From Candidatus Rokubacteria bacterium GWC2_70_16 (GTDB lineage Bacteria > Methylomirabilota > Methylomirabilia > Rokubacteriales > CSP1-6), in assembly GCA_001788415.1 (NCBI GenBank), contig MGBV01000262.1:1-42115 (forward strand): a stretch of 42,115 nucleotides of DNA, written 5' to 3'. The notes beneath the pieces are model-generated. The model did not search any database. It was not told where the DNA came from and saw nothing but the letters and a program-made list of their open reading frames with translations. Shown piece after piece: positions 1 through 8,762 of the stretch. Positions within the stretch are counted from its first letter, which is position 1. Each line of letters starts with the position of its first letter. Made by a program: the position numbers and the translations under genes.

Positions 1-48
1 TTCCATCCGGATGGTGCGCAGCTGGACCGGCAGCTTCTGGTCGCTCAC
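1..48 (-). CDS. N-terminal 16 codons of an unidentified gene, cut by window edge
   Basis: A GTG at 46-48 on the minus strand overlaps the stop codon of the phosphatase gene (GTGA, 4-nt overlap) and opens a frame to the window edge beginning MSDQKLPVQLRTIRME. The overlap suggests translational coupling as the next gene of the same operon. The short N-terminus is reminiscent of ferredoxin-type oxidoreductases of the vanillate/phthalate dioxygenase reductase class, but 16 residues cannot establish a family. Confidence 0.45.
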   Translation of the reverse strand, partial: MSDQKLPVQLRTIRME

Positions 49-833
49 TGGGCTCTGACCTCCTTGAGGGTTCGGATGATCTCGTCGTGGATCGTCCCGT
101 TGGAGGCGACCACGGCGGGGGTGGCGGGATCCACCGGGCCGCCCTCCAGGCTCGTGACACGCCCCCCGGCCTCCTCCACGAGCAGCGCGCCGGCGGCCAC
201 ATCCCAGGGGCCCAGGACGAGCTCCCAGAAGCCGTCGAGACGTCCCGCCGCCACGGAGGCGAGGCTCAGGGCCGCGGAGCCCAGCTCCCGCACGATGCGG
301 CTCCGGCGCGTCAGGGCCGCGTGTTCGGCGAGATTGTTGTCGGCGGCGGCGCGCACGTCGTAGGGGAAGCCCGTGGCGAGCAGGCTCTCGCCGAGCGTCG
401 CCGTGGAGGAGACGCGGAGCGGCACCCCGTTGACGCGGGCGCCGCGACCGCGCTCGGCGGTGAAGCACTCCCCGAGGTTCGGATCGAAGACGACGCCCAC
501 CACCGCGCGCCCGTCCACCTCGAGGGCGACGGAGACGGCGAAGAGCGGCAGGCCGTGGACGAAATTGGTGGTGCCGTCAAGCGGGTCGACGATCCAGCGG
601 TGGGTGTGCGAGCGCTCGAGCGCGCCACCCTCCTCCGCGAGGATCGAGTGCCCGGGGAAGTGGCCGTGGATGGTGTCGACGACGAGGGCTTCCGCGCCGC
701 GGTCGATATCGGTGACGAGGTTGATGGGGCTCGACTTGGTGGAGACAGTGAGGGCGGCGCCGCGGTGCTCGAGGAGCAAGGCCCCCGCGCGCCTGGCCGC
801 CTCGACGGCGACCTCCAGGAACGATGCTGTCAT
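45..833 (-). CDS. suhB: Inositol monophosphatase family protein
   Basis: This 262-aa protein belongs to the Mg-dependent inositol monophosphatase / fructose-1,6-bisphosphatase-like fold, which hydrolyses sugar or inositol phosphate monoesters in the cytoplasm. The family motifs are all present and in order: the metal-site EEGG near residue 70, WIVDPLDGTTNFVHG in the centre, and GPWDVAAGALLVEEAGG near the C-terminus. The ORF track extends 77 codons upstream, but that part is low-complexity read-through. The ATG at 833 gives the normal family length and lies 9 nt after an extended -10 box, so the mRNA may be nearly leaderless. The stop overlaps the next minus-strand gene. The exact substrate cannot be told from sequence. 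Confidence 0.92.
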   Translation of the reverse strand: MTASFLEVAVEAARRAGALLLEHRGAALTVSTKSSPINLVTDIDRGAEALVVDTIHGHFPGHSILAEEGGALERSHTHRWIVDPLDGTTNFVHGLPLFAVSVALEVDGRAVVGVVFDPNLGECFTAERGRGARVNGVPLRVSSTATLGESLLATGFPYDVRAAADNNLAEHAALTRRSRIVRELGSAALSLASVAAGRLDGFWELVLGPWDVAAGALLVEEAGGRVTSLEGGPVDPATPAVVASNGTIHDEIIRTLKEVRAQ

Positions 834-842
834 ACCGCGCCG

Positions 843-848
843 AGCGTA
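843..848 (-). promoter_or_regulatory. Extended -10 promoter element for the inositol phosphatase gene
   Basis: Minus strand reads TGC-TACGCT (TGn extended -10), ending 9 nt before the ATG at 833. No good -35 is seen at 16-18 bp. Predicted transcription start is within a few nt of the start codon. Confidence 0.4.
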
Positions 849-993
849 GCACGGCCGCGGCTTGACAACCACCGCGCGCGCCCCGCAAAGTGACGGCGGC
901 TGAGATCGGGCGGCGGAAGTCGGACAGCGCGAACATCCGGCGGGCGCGGGTGGGCCACAGCCAGGGTGCCCGCGCCGGGTCAAGGAGATCCGC

Positions 994-1971
994 ATGAAGG
1001 GCGTGGTCGACTGCGCGGCGTACGCCGACGGGCGGCGGGTGGCGGATGTTGCGATCGCGGACATCAGCGAGGCGCTCGAGCAGCCCGACCGCTTCGTCTG
1101 GATAGGCCTGCACGAGCCCGACGAGGCGCTGCTGCGAGAGGTCCAGCAGGAGTTCGGCCTGCACGACCTGGCGGTGGAGGACGCCCACCGGGCCCATCAG
1201 CGCCCCAAGCTTGAGCGCTACGGCGACTCGCTGTTCGTGGCGCTGCGGACGGCCCGGATGAACCCGACGACCCGCCGGGCCGACTTCGGCGAGACGCACA
1301 TCTTCGTGGGGCCCCGCTACGTGGTGTCGGTTCGCCACGGGGCGTCGCTCTCCGACGCGGAGGTGCGGGGCCGCTGCGAGGCCACCCCCCAGCAGCTGCG
1401 CAAGGGCCCCGGCTACGTCCTCTACGCGCTCATGGACTTCATCGTGGACCAGTACTTCCCCATCGTGGAGGCGCTCGAGGAGGACCTCGACGGGCTCGAG
1501 GAGGAGATCTTCGGTCGGCCCTTCGACCGTGAGACCACCGCGCGGATCTACCGGCTGAAGCGCGATCTGCTGGAGGTGAAGCGGGCGGTCTCGCCGCTGG
1601 TGGATGTCTGCAACCGCCTGACGCGGTTCGAGGACGAGCTGATCCCGGACGACACGCGGCTGTACTTCCGCGACGTGTACGACCACAGCATCCGGATCAA
1701 CGAGATGGTGGATACCGCACGCGAGCTCCTCGCGACGGCCTTCGAGGCCAATCTCTCGCTGATCTCGGTGGGGCAGAACGAGTCCATGAAGAAGCTGGCC
1801 GCCTGGGCCGCGATCCTCGCAGTGCCGACCATGATCGCGGGCGTCTACGGGATGAACTTCCAGCACATGCCCGAGCTTGGCTGGGCGCTCGGCTACCCGG
1901 CGGTCATGGCCATCATGCTGGGGACCTGCATCGGCCTCTACGTCCACTTCAAGCGAGTCGAGTGGCTGTGA
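994..1971 (+). CDS. corA: CorA-type magnesium/cobalt transporter
   Basis: A 325-aa CorA-family divalent-cation channel that would sit in the inner membrane and import Mg2+ (Co2+/Ni2+ in some members). The first ~260 residues form the soluble alpha/beta and long-helix cytoplasmic domain, with acidic helix segments such as EALEEDLDGLEEEIFGRPF. Two C-terminal transmembrane helices follow, joined by the signature loop YGMNFQHMPEL, which carries the invariant GMN selectivity motif. The protein ends in a short basic tail after TM2, as usual for CorA. The ATG has an AAGGAG Shine-Dalgarno about 8 nt upstream. The gene stands alone, divergent from the phosphatase gene and 23 nt before panE. Confidence 0.96.
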   Translation: MKGVVDCAAYADGRRVADVAIADISEALEQPDRFVWIGLHEPDEALLREVQQEFGLHDLAVEDAHRAHQRPKLERYGDSLFVALRTARMNPTTRRADFGETHIFVGPRYVVSVRHGASLSDAEVRGRCEATPQQLRKGPGYVLYALMDFIVDQYFPIVEALEEDLDGLEEEIFGRPFDRETTARIYRLKRDLLEVKRAVSPLVDVCNRLTRFEDELIPDDTRLYFRDVYDHSIRINEMVDTARELLATAFEANLSLISVGQNESMKKLAAWAAILAVPTMIAGVYGMNFQHMPELGWALGYPAVMAIMLGTCIGLYVHFKRVEWL

Positions 1972-1994
1972 AGGCTTGAGAGGAGCGCGCGCGG

Positions 1995-2912
1995 ATGCGG
2001 ATCGTCGTCATGGGCAGCGGGGGAACGGGAGGCTACTTCGGCGCCAAGCTGGCGCGCGCCGGCGAGGACGTCACCTTCGTGGCCCGCGGCAAGCACCTGG
2101 CCGCGATCCAGGCCAGCGGCCTGCGGGTGCGCTCGGCCATGGACGGGGAGTGGACCGTGACGGCGCCCGCGGTGGAGCGGCTGGACGGGTTGCCGCCGGC
2201 GGACCTCGTGCTCTTCTGCGTGAAGGCCTTCGACACCGAGACCGCGGCGGCGGCGATCCGGCCGGTGGTGGGGCCGGACACCGGCGTGCTGTCCATCCAG
2301 AACGGGGTGGAGAGCGAGGAGAGGCTGGCGCGGATCCTCGGCCCGGGGCATGTGCTCGGCGGCGCAGCCCAGGTGCTGGCCACCATCGAGGCCCCCGGCG
2401 TCATCGCCCACACGGTGATGGGGCGCATCGTCTTCGGCGAGATGGACGGCCGCGAGACGTCCCGGGCCCGGGCGTTCCTGGAAGTGTGCCGGCGCGCCTC
2501 GATCCCGGCGGAGATCTCCGCCGACATCGTTCGGACGCTCTGGGAGAAGTACGTGATGATCGTCGCCCACTCTGGCATGACCGCGGTCACGCGCTGTCCC
2601 GCCGGCATCATCCGGGCGCTGCCCGAGACACGCCGCATGTACCGGCTGCTGCTCGAGGAGATGGCGGCGCTGGCCCGCGCGGCGGGCAGCGGCGTCGAGA
2701 GCGGGATCATCGAGGCGGTGCTGCGTCTCCTGGACAGCCAGCCGGGCGGCTTCTATTCCTCGCTCCACCACGACCTGACCCGCGGCAATCGGCTGGAGCT
2801 CGAGACGCTGCAGGGCCATGCCGTGCGGCTCGGCGAGCGGCTGGGGGTGCCGACGCCGACGCTGTTCGCCGTCTACGCCGCGCTCCGCCCCCACCTCGAC
2901 GGCCCCCCCTAG
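1995..2912 (+). CDS. panE: 2-dehydropantoate 2-reductase (ketopantoate reductase)
   Basis: A 305-aa NADPH-dependent ketopantoate reductase (PanE/ApbA family), which reduces 2-dehydropantoate to pantoate in pantothenate and CoA synthesis. The N-terminus carries a Rossmann dinucleotide-binding loop (GSGGTGGYFGAKLA) followed by a beta-strand ending in VARG. The mid-protein segment RTLWEKYVMIVAHSGMTAVTR corresponds to the family's catalytic-lysine helix and opens the C-terminal helical domain. Length is normal for the family. It follows corA by 23 nt and may be cotranscribed. Its stop codon is 2 nt before a foldback repeat. Many PanE paralogues act on other 2-oxo acids, so the physiological substrate is not certain. 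Confidence 0.9.
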   Translation: MRIVVMGSGGTGGYFGAKLARAGEDVTFVARGKHLAAIQASGLRVRSAMDGEWTVTAPAVERLDGLPPADLVLFCVKAFDTETAAAAIRPVVGPDTGVLSIQNGVESEERLARILGPGHVLGGAAQVLATIEAPGVIAHTVMGRIVFGEMDGRETSRARAFLEVCRRASIPAEISADIVRTLWEKYVMIVAHSGMTAVTRCPAGIIRALPETRRMYRLLLEEMAALARAAGSGVESGIIEAVLRLLDSQPGGFYSSLHHDLTRGNRLELETLQGHAVRLGERLGVPTPTLFAVYAALRPHLDGPP

Positions 2913-2914
2913 TG

Positions 2915-3053
2915 GGGGTCAGGTCTTGCATCAACCCATCGGCAGGCGTGCGGCCTTGCATTGGGATGCGGGTCAGGGCATTGGTCATTGGTACCGCTGG
3001 GAGCGCACCAGAGGTGGGGCCGGGCGGCGTGTTGGATTTCAAGACCTGACCCC
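2915..3053. repeat. 139-bp foldback element with 14-bp perfect terminal inverted repeats
   Basis: The stretch between panE and the ABC exporter is bounded by GGGGTCAGGTCTTG (2915-2928) and its exact reverse complement CAAGACCTGACCCC (3040-3053). Similar GGGGTCAGGTCTTG ends are, from memory, common next to REP-associated tyrosine (IS200-like) transposases, so this looks like a non-autonomous REP/MITE-type insertion. It encodes no plausible protein. It lies 2 nt after the panE stop and could act as a transcriptional boundary. Confidence 0.7.
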
Positions 3054-3075
3054 GTAGTGCGCGAGCGGCGGGCGA

Positions 3076-3081
3076 TATACT
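3076..3081 (+). promoter_or_regulatory. -10 box TATACT, leaderless promoter candidate for the seven-gene operon
   Basis: TATACT ends 7 nt before the ATG at 3089, so transcription would start at or next to the start codon. No clear -35 is seen at 17 bp (CGTAGT), and no Shine-Dalgarno precedes the ATG apart from GAGGGG too close to it. Confidence 0.5.
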
Positions 3082-3088
3082 GAGGGGC

Positions 3089-4834
3089 ATGTCTCCCGCT
3101 CGACGGCTGTTCCGCTACCTGCTGCGCTATCGCCTCCGCTACCTGACCGGCGCCGCCTGCCTCTTGCTGGCCACCGTGTTCTCGCTGGGCATCCCCTGGA
3201 CGGTGAAGGCGGCCGTGGACGCCATGGGGGCGGGGCGCGATGCCACGGTCGTGACGCTCCACGCCGCCGTCATCGTGCTCCTGGCCGCGGCGCACGGGAC
3301 GGCGCGGCTCGGCTCGCGCTTCACGATGATCGGCGCCGGGCAATGGGTCGAGCACGATATCCGGCGCGATCTCTACGCCCACCTGCTGCGGCTGCCGCCG
3401 GTCTTCTACCACGGCCACCGCACGGGCGACCTCATGTCGCGGGCCTCCAGCGACATCGCGGCGGTCCGGACGCTCGCGGGGTTCGGAACCACCATGGTGG
3501 TGTCCACCTCGCTGGCCTTCGCGGGCACGCTCATCGCCATGTGGAGCATCGATCCGTGGCTGACGCTCTACGCCCTGGCGCCCTCCCCCATCCTCATCCT
3601 CGCCGCGAGACGCTTCAGCCGCACCGTGAACCGGCAGTCCACGGCGGTGCAGGAGCTGCTGGGGACGCTCTCCGCCAAGGTGCAGGAGAACCTCACCGGC
3701 ATGGCGGTGGTACGTGCCTACACCATGGAGGCGCGGGAGAACGAGGCCTTCGGGCGGCTCAACGGCGAGTACCTGCGCCTGAGTGCCGGGCTCGCGCGCA
3801 CCCAGGCGGGCTTCTGGCCCCTCATGGGGTTCATCACCGGCCTCGGCACGCTCGCCGTCCTCTGGCTCGGCGGCAAGGCGGTGATGGACGGCCGCATCAC
3901 GCTCGGGGCCTTCGTCGCCTTCAACGGCTACCTCGCCTATCTGGCGTGGCCGACGGTGGCGCTCGGCTGGACCCTCGGGAATGTCCAGCGCGGGCTCAGC
4001 GCCATGCAGCGCATCGCCGGGGTGCTCGACGCGCCGGCGGCTGCCGAGCCCGACGGGCTGGCGGAGGGAGCCGAGGCCGTGCCGCTCCGGGGGCGCGTCG
4101 AGTTCCGCGGGCTCTCCTTCGCCTACGAGGGGCGGGGGCCGGTGCTGCACGAGGTGAGCTTCGCGGTGGAGGAGGGTGCCCTCGCGGTGGTCGTGGGGGC
4201 CACGGGAAGCGGCAAGTCCACCCTGGGCGCCTTGGTCTGCCGGCTCTTCGAGCCGCCGCGCGGGACGCTCTTCGTCGGCGGGGCAGACGTGCGTGATCTG
4301 CCCCTCGGCCGGCTGCGCCGCGCCGTAGGCTACGTGCCGCAGGAGGCGTTTCTCTTCTCGCGCTCGCTCAGGGACAACCTGCTGCTGGGTGACGGGGCGG
4401 CCGGCCACGAGCGGCTGTCCGCGGCGGCCGCCGCCGCCGGGCTCGCCGCCGAGGTGGAGGGCTTCCCCGAAGGCTGGGACACGGTGGTGGGGGAGCGCGG
4501 GCTCACGCTGTCCGGGGGCCAGCGCCAGCGCGCGGCCCTGGCGCGGGCGCTGGTGGGCGAGCCGGCATTTCTCATCCTGGACGATCCCTTCGCGTCCGTG
4601 GACCCCGGGAAGGAGTGGGAGATCCTCCAGGCCCTCCGCGGCGCGCGGCGCGGACGGACGACCCTCCTGATGACGCACCGACTGCTCGCCGCCGAGGAGG
4701 CCGACCTCGTGGTGGTCCTCGACGAGGGGGAGGTCGTCGAGCAGGGCCGGCACGCGGAGCTCCTGGCGGCAGGCGGAGCCTATGCGCGCCTCTGGCGCAT
4801 CCAGCAGATCGAGGACGAGCTTGAGCCAGACTGA
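3089..4834 (+). CDS. ABC exporter half-transporter, degenerate-site subunit (MdlA/YheI-like)
   Basis: A 581-aa type IV ABC exporter with an N-terminal six-helix membrane domain (about residues 1-300) and a C-terminal nucleotide-binding domain. The ATPase has Walker A GATGSGKS near residue 370, signature LSGGQ near 473 and the Walker B region ILDDPFASVDPGKE near 495. The expected catalytic glutamate is aspartate (LDD instead of LDE), which is typical of the subunit contributing the degenerate ATP site in heterodimeric exporters such as MdlA/MdlB, YheI/YheH (BmrC/BmrD) and TM287/288. The partner is the next, overlapping gene. Substrate is unknown; lipids or drugs are typical for the family. It is the first gene of a seven-gene overlapping run. 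Confidence 0.9.
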   Translation: MSPARRLFRYLLRYRLRYLTGAACLLLATVFSLGIPWTVKAAVDAMGAGRDATVVTLHAAVIVLLAAAHGTARLGSRFTMIGAGQWVEHDIRRDLYAHLLRLPPVFYHGHRTGDLMSRASSDIAAVRTLAGFGTTMVVSTSLAFAGTLIAMWSIDPWLTLYALAPSPILILAARRFSRTVNRQSTAVQELLGTLSAKVQENLTGMAVVRAYTMEARENEAFGRLNGEYLRLSAGLARTQAGFWPLMGFITGLGTLAVLWLGGKAVMDGRITLGAFVAFNGYLAYLAWPTVALGWTLGNVQRGLSAMQRIAGVLDAPAAAEPDGLAEGAEAVPLRGRVEFRGLSFAYEGRGPVLHEVSFAVEEGALAVVVGATGSGKSTLGALVCRLFEPPRGTLFVGGADVRDLPLGRLRRAVGYVPQEAFLFSRSLRDNLLLGDGAAGHERLSAAAAAAGLAAEVEGFPEGWDTVVGERGLTLSGGQRQRAALARALVGEPAFLILDDPFASVDPGKEWEILQALRGARRGRTTLLMTHRLLAAEEADLVVVLDEGEVVEQGRHAELLAAGGAYARLWRIQQIEDELEPD

Positions 4835-6611
4835 GCCCGACCACGAGGTCCTCGGACGGGCCTACGACGGGCGGCTCATGGCGCGACTCTGGGCGGTCAC
4901 GCGCCCGCACCGTCCGCTCGTGATCCTGTCCATGGCCCTGTTCCCCCTGGCCGCGGCCGCGGAGCTGGTGCAGCCGTACCTCGTCAAGGTGGCCATCGAC
5001 GAGCACATCCTCCGGGGCGACTGGGTGGGGCTCGGCCGCCTGGCGGCCCTCTTCCTCCTCACGCTCCTGACCCTGTATCTGCTGCGGGCGGCGCAGTCCT
5101 ACGTGACCCAGATCACGGGCCAGCGCGTCATGCACGACCTCCGGGAAGCGCTCTTCGCGCACCTGCAGCGCATGCACGCGGGCCACTTCGACCGGAACCC
5201 GGTGGGCCGCCTGATGACCCGCGTGCTCAACGACGTGGAGGCGATCAACGAGCTATTCACCAGCGGCGTGGCCGCCGTGGTGGGCGACGTGGTGACGCTC
5301 GCGGGCGTGGTGGTCATCATGCTCTCGATGAACTGGCGGCTTGCGCTCGTCACCTTCGCGCTGGTGCCCGTGCTGGTGCTGGCGGCGGGGACCTTCAGCC
5401 TCAAGGCCCGCGAGAGCTACCGCCTCGTGCGGTCGCGACTGGCGCGGCTCAACGCGTTCCTGCAGGAGTCGCTTCAGGGGATCACCGTGATCCAGCTCTT
5501 CGCCAGGGAGCGGGAGGAAGCGCGGCTCTTCGGAGCGCTGAACGGCGACCTCCGCCAGGCGCAGTTCCGCTCGACCTTCTTCGAGGCCTCGCTCTACGCC
5601 GGCGTGGAGGCCCTCGGCTCCACCGCCGTGGCGCTGCTCCTCTGGTATGGCGGAGGACAGGTGGTGGCGGGGGCGCTCACCTTCGGCGGGCTGGTGGCCT
5701 TCCTCGAGTACACGAGCCGTTTCTTCCTGCCCATCCGGGACCTCGGCGCCAAGTACACCGTGATGCAGGCGGCGACGGTCGCCTCGGAGCGCGTCTTCGG
5801 CCTGCTGGACACGCCCCCCGCGATCGCGAGCCCGGCCGGCCCCGCCCGCCCCGCCGCCGCCGGCGCCGACACGCCCGCCGCGGAGTTCCGGGGCGTGTGG
5901 TTCGCCTATCACGGCGAGCAGTGGGTGCTGCGCGACTGTTCCTTCACGCTCGGGCGCGGGGAGCACGTCGCGCTGGTGGGGCCCACGGGCGAGGGCAAGT
6001 CCACCATCGCGCGCCTCCTGACCCGCGCCTACGACGTGACGCGGGGTCAGGTGCTGGTGGACGGGGTGGACGTGCGCGAGTGGGACCTGAGGGCGCTCCG
6101 GCAGCACGTGGGTCTGGTGCCGCAGGAGGTGTTCCTCTTCGCCGGCACCGTCGAGGAGAACCTGACGCTGGGCCGCGACGGCGCGGTGCCGCCGGCGGAG
6201 CTGGCGCGCGCGCTGGAGCGCGCCAACGCCGCGCGGCTCGTGGAGGCACTGCCGCGCGGTCTCGCGGAGGAGATCCGCGAGCGCGGCGTGAACCTCTCCG
6301 GCGGCCAGCGTCAGCTGCTGGCCATTGCCCGCGCGCTCATCTATAATCCTCGTGTCCTCGCCATGGACGAGGCGACGTCCAGCGTGGACGTGGAGTCCGA
6401 AGCGCTGATCCGCTCCGCGATGGGCGAGCTGCTCGAGGGGCGCGCCAGCCTGGTCATCGCCCACCGCCTCTCGACGATCCAGAGCGCGGACCGCATCCTC
6501 GTGCTCCACAGGGGGCGGGTGCGGGAAGCGGGACGCCACGCCGAGCTGCTCGCCGCGCAGGGCATCTACGCCAGGCTGTACGAGCTCGAGCTGGGGCGCG
6601 AGCGGCGGTGA
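4821..6611 (+). CDS. ABC exporter half-transporter, catalytic-site subunit (MdlB/YheH-like)
   Basis: A 596-aa exporter half-transporter with a membrane domain (roughly residues 30-330) and a nucleotide-binding domain with Walker [10 protein letters not shown] near 386, signature LSGGQ near 491, Walker [10 protein letters not shown] near 514 and an IAHRLSTI switch histidine. It keeps the catalytic glutamate, so it should supply the active ATP site of the heterodimer. Its Walker A has Glu where Ser is usual (GPTGSGKS), a mild oddity. Start choice: TTG at 4821 overlaps the upstream gene by 14 nt and begins [17 protein letters not shown], which resembles partner subunits. The ORF-track ATG at 4782 is possible but would deepen the overlap to 53 nt. 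Confidence 0.9.
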   Translation: MSQTEPDHEVLGRAYDGRLMARLWAVTRPHRPLVILSMALFPLAAAAELVQPYLVKVAIDEHILRGDWVGLGRLAALFLLTLLTLYLLRAAQSYVTQITGQRVMHDLREALFAHLQRMHAGHFDRNPVGRLMTRVLNDVEAINELFTSGVAAVVGDVVTLAGVVVIMLSMNWRLALVTFALVPVLVLAAGTFSLKARESYRLVRSRLARLNAFLQESLQGITVIQLFAREREEARLFGALNGDLRQAQFRSTFFEASLYAGVEALGSTAVALLLWYGGGQVVAGALTFGGLVAFLEYTSRFFLPIRDLGAKYTVMQAATVASERVFGLLDTPPAIASPAGPARPAAAGADTPAAEFRGVWFAYHGEQWVLRDCSFTLGRGEHVALVGPTGEGKSTIARLLTRAYDVTRGQVLVDGVDVREWDLRALRQHVGLVPQEVFLFAGTVEENLTLGRDGAVPPAELARALERANAARLVEALPRGLAEEIRERGVNLSGGQRQLLAIARALIYNPRVLAMDEATSSVDVESEALIRSAMGELLEGRASLVIAHRLSTIQSADRILVLHRGRVREAGRHAELLAAQGIYARLYELELGRERR

Positions 6612-6991
6612 CGGCGAGGGCCGCGACGCCGGCCGGAGCCCGCGGGATGCGGTTCCGCCGGGCCGTGTGGGCGCTGGTCCGCGGGATCCCGGCGGGCCGG
6701 GTCGTGACGTACGGGCAGATCGCGGCGCTGCTGGGCCACGAGCGGGCGGCGCGGGCGGTGGGCCAGGCCATGAAGCGCTGCCCGTCCGGCGTGCCCTGGC
6801 ACCGGGTGGTGAACGCCCGCGGCGGGATCAGCCGCCGGGCGAACGTGGGGAACATGCTCACTCAGCGGATTCTTCTCCAGCAGGAGGGGGTCCGGGTGCG
6901 AGGAGGGATCGCGGCGCTTTCCCGACATCGCTGGGACGGCCCGCGCGGCTCCCGGCTCCCAAGGAGGACACCTCGATGCGCCTCGGACTGA
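6608..6991 (+). CDS. Alkyltransferase-like (ATL) DNA-binding protein
   Basis: A 127-aa protein with the DNA-binding half of O6-alkylguanine-DNA alkyltransferase. The region from about residue 15 to 85 has the family's winged-helix pattern ([26 protein letters not shown]). The active-site PCHRV is replaced by PWHRV, the hallmark of alkyltransferase-like proteins such as E. coli YbaZ. These bind O6-alkylguanine without repairing it and hand the lesion to nucleotide excision repair. The GTG start overlaps the upstream stop (GTGA), and the C-terminal ~25 residues overlap the next gene by 16 nt and look non-conserved. Both uvrB and uvrC lie 28 kb downstream, consistent with an ATL-NER route. Confidence 0.88.
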   Translation: MTARAATPAGARGMRFRRAVWALVRGIPAGRVVTYGQIAALLGHERAARAVGQAMKRCPSGVPWHRVVNARGGISRRANVGNMLTQRILLQQEGVRVRGGIAALSRHRWDGPRGSRLPRRTPRCASD

Positions 6992-8004
6992 ACATCGGCT
7001 ACTCCGGCTCCAACCTGGGCGTCGACCTGCCGCTGATCCAGGAGGCGGATCGGCTGGGCTTCCACTCGGTCTGGTCGGCCGAGGCCTACGGGTCGGATGC
7101 GGTGACGACCCTCACGTGGGTCGCGGCGCAGACCCAGCGCATCCGGGTGGGCACGGCGATCATGCAGATCCCGGCGCGGACGCCGACCCTCACGGCCACC
7201 ACCGCGCTGACCCTGGATCAGCTGTCCGGGGGGCGCTTCCTGCTGGGCTTGGGCGTCTCCGGCCCGCAGGTGGTCGAGGGGTGGCACGGCGTCCCCTTTG
7301 GCAAGCCGCTCCAGAAGACGCGCGAGTACGTGGAGATCGTCCGCGCCGTGTGGCGGCGGGAGAAGCCGCTCACCTTCAAGGGCGAGTACTACCAGATCCC
7401 CTACGCGGGGCCGGATGCCTCGGGGCTCGCCAAGCCGCTCAAGTCCATCCTCCACGGCCGGGCGGACATCCCGATCTACCTCGCCGCCGTGGGCCCCAGG
7501 AACGTGGCGCTGGCCGCCGAGATCGCCGAGGGCTGGCTGCCGGTGTTCTTCTCGCCCCAGCGGATGTCGGTGTTCCGGCCGTCCCTCGAGGCGGGCTTCG
7601 CCGCGGCCGGCGGCGGCAAGTCGCTCCGCGGCTTCGACGTGGCGCCGACGGTGCCCGTCGTGGTCGGCGACGATGTGGCGCTCTGCCGGAACGTGGTCAA
7701 GCCGAGACTCGCGCTCTACGTGGGTGGCATGGGCGCCCGCGGCAAGAACTTCTACAACGAGCTGGTCCGCCGCTACGGCTACGAGGCCGCGGCCGCGCGC
7801 ATCCAGGATCTCTACCTCTCCGGGAAGAAGGACGAGGCCGCGGCGGCCGTGCCCGATGCGCTCGTGGACGAGGTGGCGCTCTGCGGGCCCAGGGAGCGGA
7901 TCCGGGAGCGGCTCGGCGCCTGGCAGGACGCGGGCGTGACGACGCTGATCTGCGGGGTCGGGCAGCCTGAGGCGGTGCGGACCATGGCGGAGCTGGTCCT
8001 CTGA
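6976..8004 (+). CDS. LLM-class (F420-dependent type) luciferase-like oxidoreductase
   Basis: A 342-aa single-domain TIM-barrel flavin/F420 oxidoreductase of the bacterial-luciferase-like monooxygenase superfamily. Diagnostic segments are the N-terminal MRLGLNIGY strand, [13 protein letters not shown], the [26 protein letters not shown] block typical of the F420-dependent (Mer-like) subgroup, and a C-terminal GVTTLICG strand. The cofactor is likely reduced F420, but FMN cannot be excluded. The ATG is preceded by a strong AAGGAGG at good spacing, one of the few canonical ribosome binding sites in this operon. The start overlaps the ATL gene by 16 nt and the stop overlaps the SDR start. The substrate is unknown. 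Confidence 0.9.
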   Translation: MRLGLNIGYSGSNLGVDLPLIQEADRLGFHSVWSAEAYGSDAVTTLTWVAAQTQRIRVGTAIMQIPARTPTLTATTALTLDQLSGGRFLLGLGVSGPQVVEGWHGVPFGKPLQKTREYVEIVRAVWRREKPLTFKGEYYQIPYAGPDASGLAKPLKSILHGRADIPIYLAAVGPRNVALAAEIAEGWLPVFFSPQRMSVFRPSLEAGFAAAGGGKSLRGFDVAPTVPVVVGDDVALCRNVVKPRLALYVGGMGARGKNFYNELVRRYGYEAAAARIQDLYLSGKKDEAAAAVPDALVDEVALCGPRERIRERLGAWQDAGVTTLICGVGQPEAVRTMAELVL

Positions 8005-8762
8005 AGCTCAGGGACAGGGTGGCGCTCGTGACGGGAGCAGGCTCGGGTATCGGCCGGGCCGCCGCGCTGCTCTTCGCCCGCGAGGGCGCGCGCGTGGCCG
8101 TGGTGGACATCGACGAGGCCGCCGCCAAGGCGACAGCCCAGCAGATCGAGCAGGGGGGAGGAGAGGCGATTCCGCTCCGCTGCGACGTCTCGAAGGCGGC
8201 CGACAACCAGGCGGCGGTGGAGCGGACGCTGGCCCGCTGGGGGCGGCTCGACGTCTTCTACGCCAATGCGGGGGTGCCGCAGTGGCCCACGCAGGTGGAG
8301 AACGTGGAGGAGGCCACCTTCGACCGCATCCTGGCGGTCAACGTCAAGGGGGTGTTCCTCGGCGCCAAGTACGCGCTCGGGGTGATGAAGCGTCAGAAGC
8401 GCGGTGTCTTCCTCGTCACCGCCTCGACGGCGGCGATCCGCCCGCGCCCGGGCGGGCAGTGCTACGCCGCGTCCAAGGGCGCCGTGGTGAGCATGACGAA
8501 GAGCCTGGCCATCGAGTGCGCGCCCTTCGGCGTCCGCGTCGTCTCCATCGCCCCCGTGGCCACGGAGACCCCGATGCTGCCCACGTTCATGGGCAAGACG
8601 GCGGTGGACGACGAGGGGCGAGCCCGCTACATCGCCACGGTGCCGCTGGGGCGGCTCAACACCCCGGAGGACATCGCGAGAGCCGCCCTGTTCCTCGCCT
8701 CCGACGACGCCGCCATGGTGACGGGGAGCTGCGTCGAGGTGGACGGCGGCCGCTGCATCTGA
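8001..8762 (+). CDS. Short-chain dehydrogenase/reductase, probable CTG start
   Basis: A classical SDR of about 253 aa, NAD(P)-dependent. Motifs are the cofactor loop [14 protein letters not shown] after strand 4, the catalytic serine region TASTA, YAASK (YxxxK) and the C-terminal GSCVEVDGG common to 3-oxoacyl-ACP reductase-like SDRs. The ORF track starts at GTG 8019, which begins MALVTGAG and removes the usual first residues. Reading from CTG at 8001 gives [18 protein letters not shown], the canonical SDR N-terminus. That CTG overlaps the upstream stop as CTGA, like the ATGA/GTGA junctions elsewhere in this operon. I therefore favour 8001, though CTG initiation is rare. The substrate is unknown. 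Confidence 0.88.
   Translation: MKLRDRVALVTGAGSGIGRAAALLFAREGARVAVVDIDEAAAKATAQQIEQGGGEAIPLRCDVSKAADNQAAVERTLARWGRLDVFYANAGVPQWPTQVENVEEATFDRILAVNVKGVFLGAKYALGVMKRQKRGVFLVTASTAAIRPRPGGQCYAASKGAVVSMTKSLAIECAPFGVRVVSIAPVATETPMLPTFMGKTAVDDEGRARYIATVPLGRLNTPEDIARAALFLASDDAAMVTGSCVEVDGGRCI

Noticed and set aside
577-1947. 456-codon minus-strand frame across corA and the phosphatase gene
   Set aside because: Shadow of two genes with full motif sets; composition is His/Arg/Asp-rich without domain features.
8282-8761. Upstream extension of the UPF0282 gene to 8282
   Set aside because: It lies wholly within the SDR gene in another frame and lacks any conserved sequence; the TGATG junction gives a clear start at 8762.
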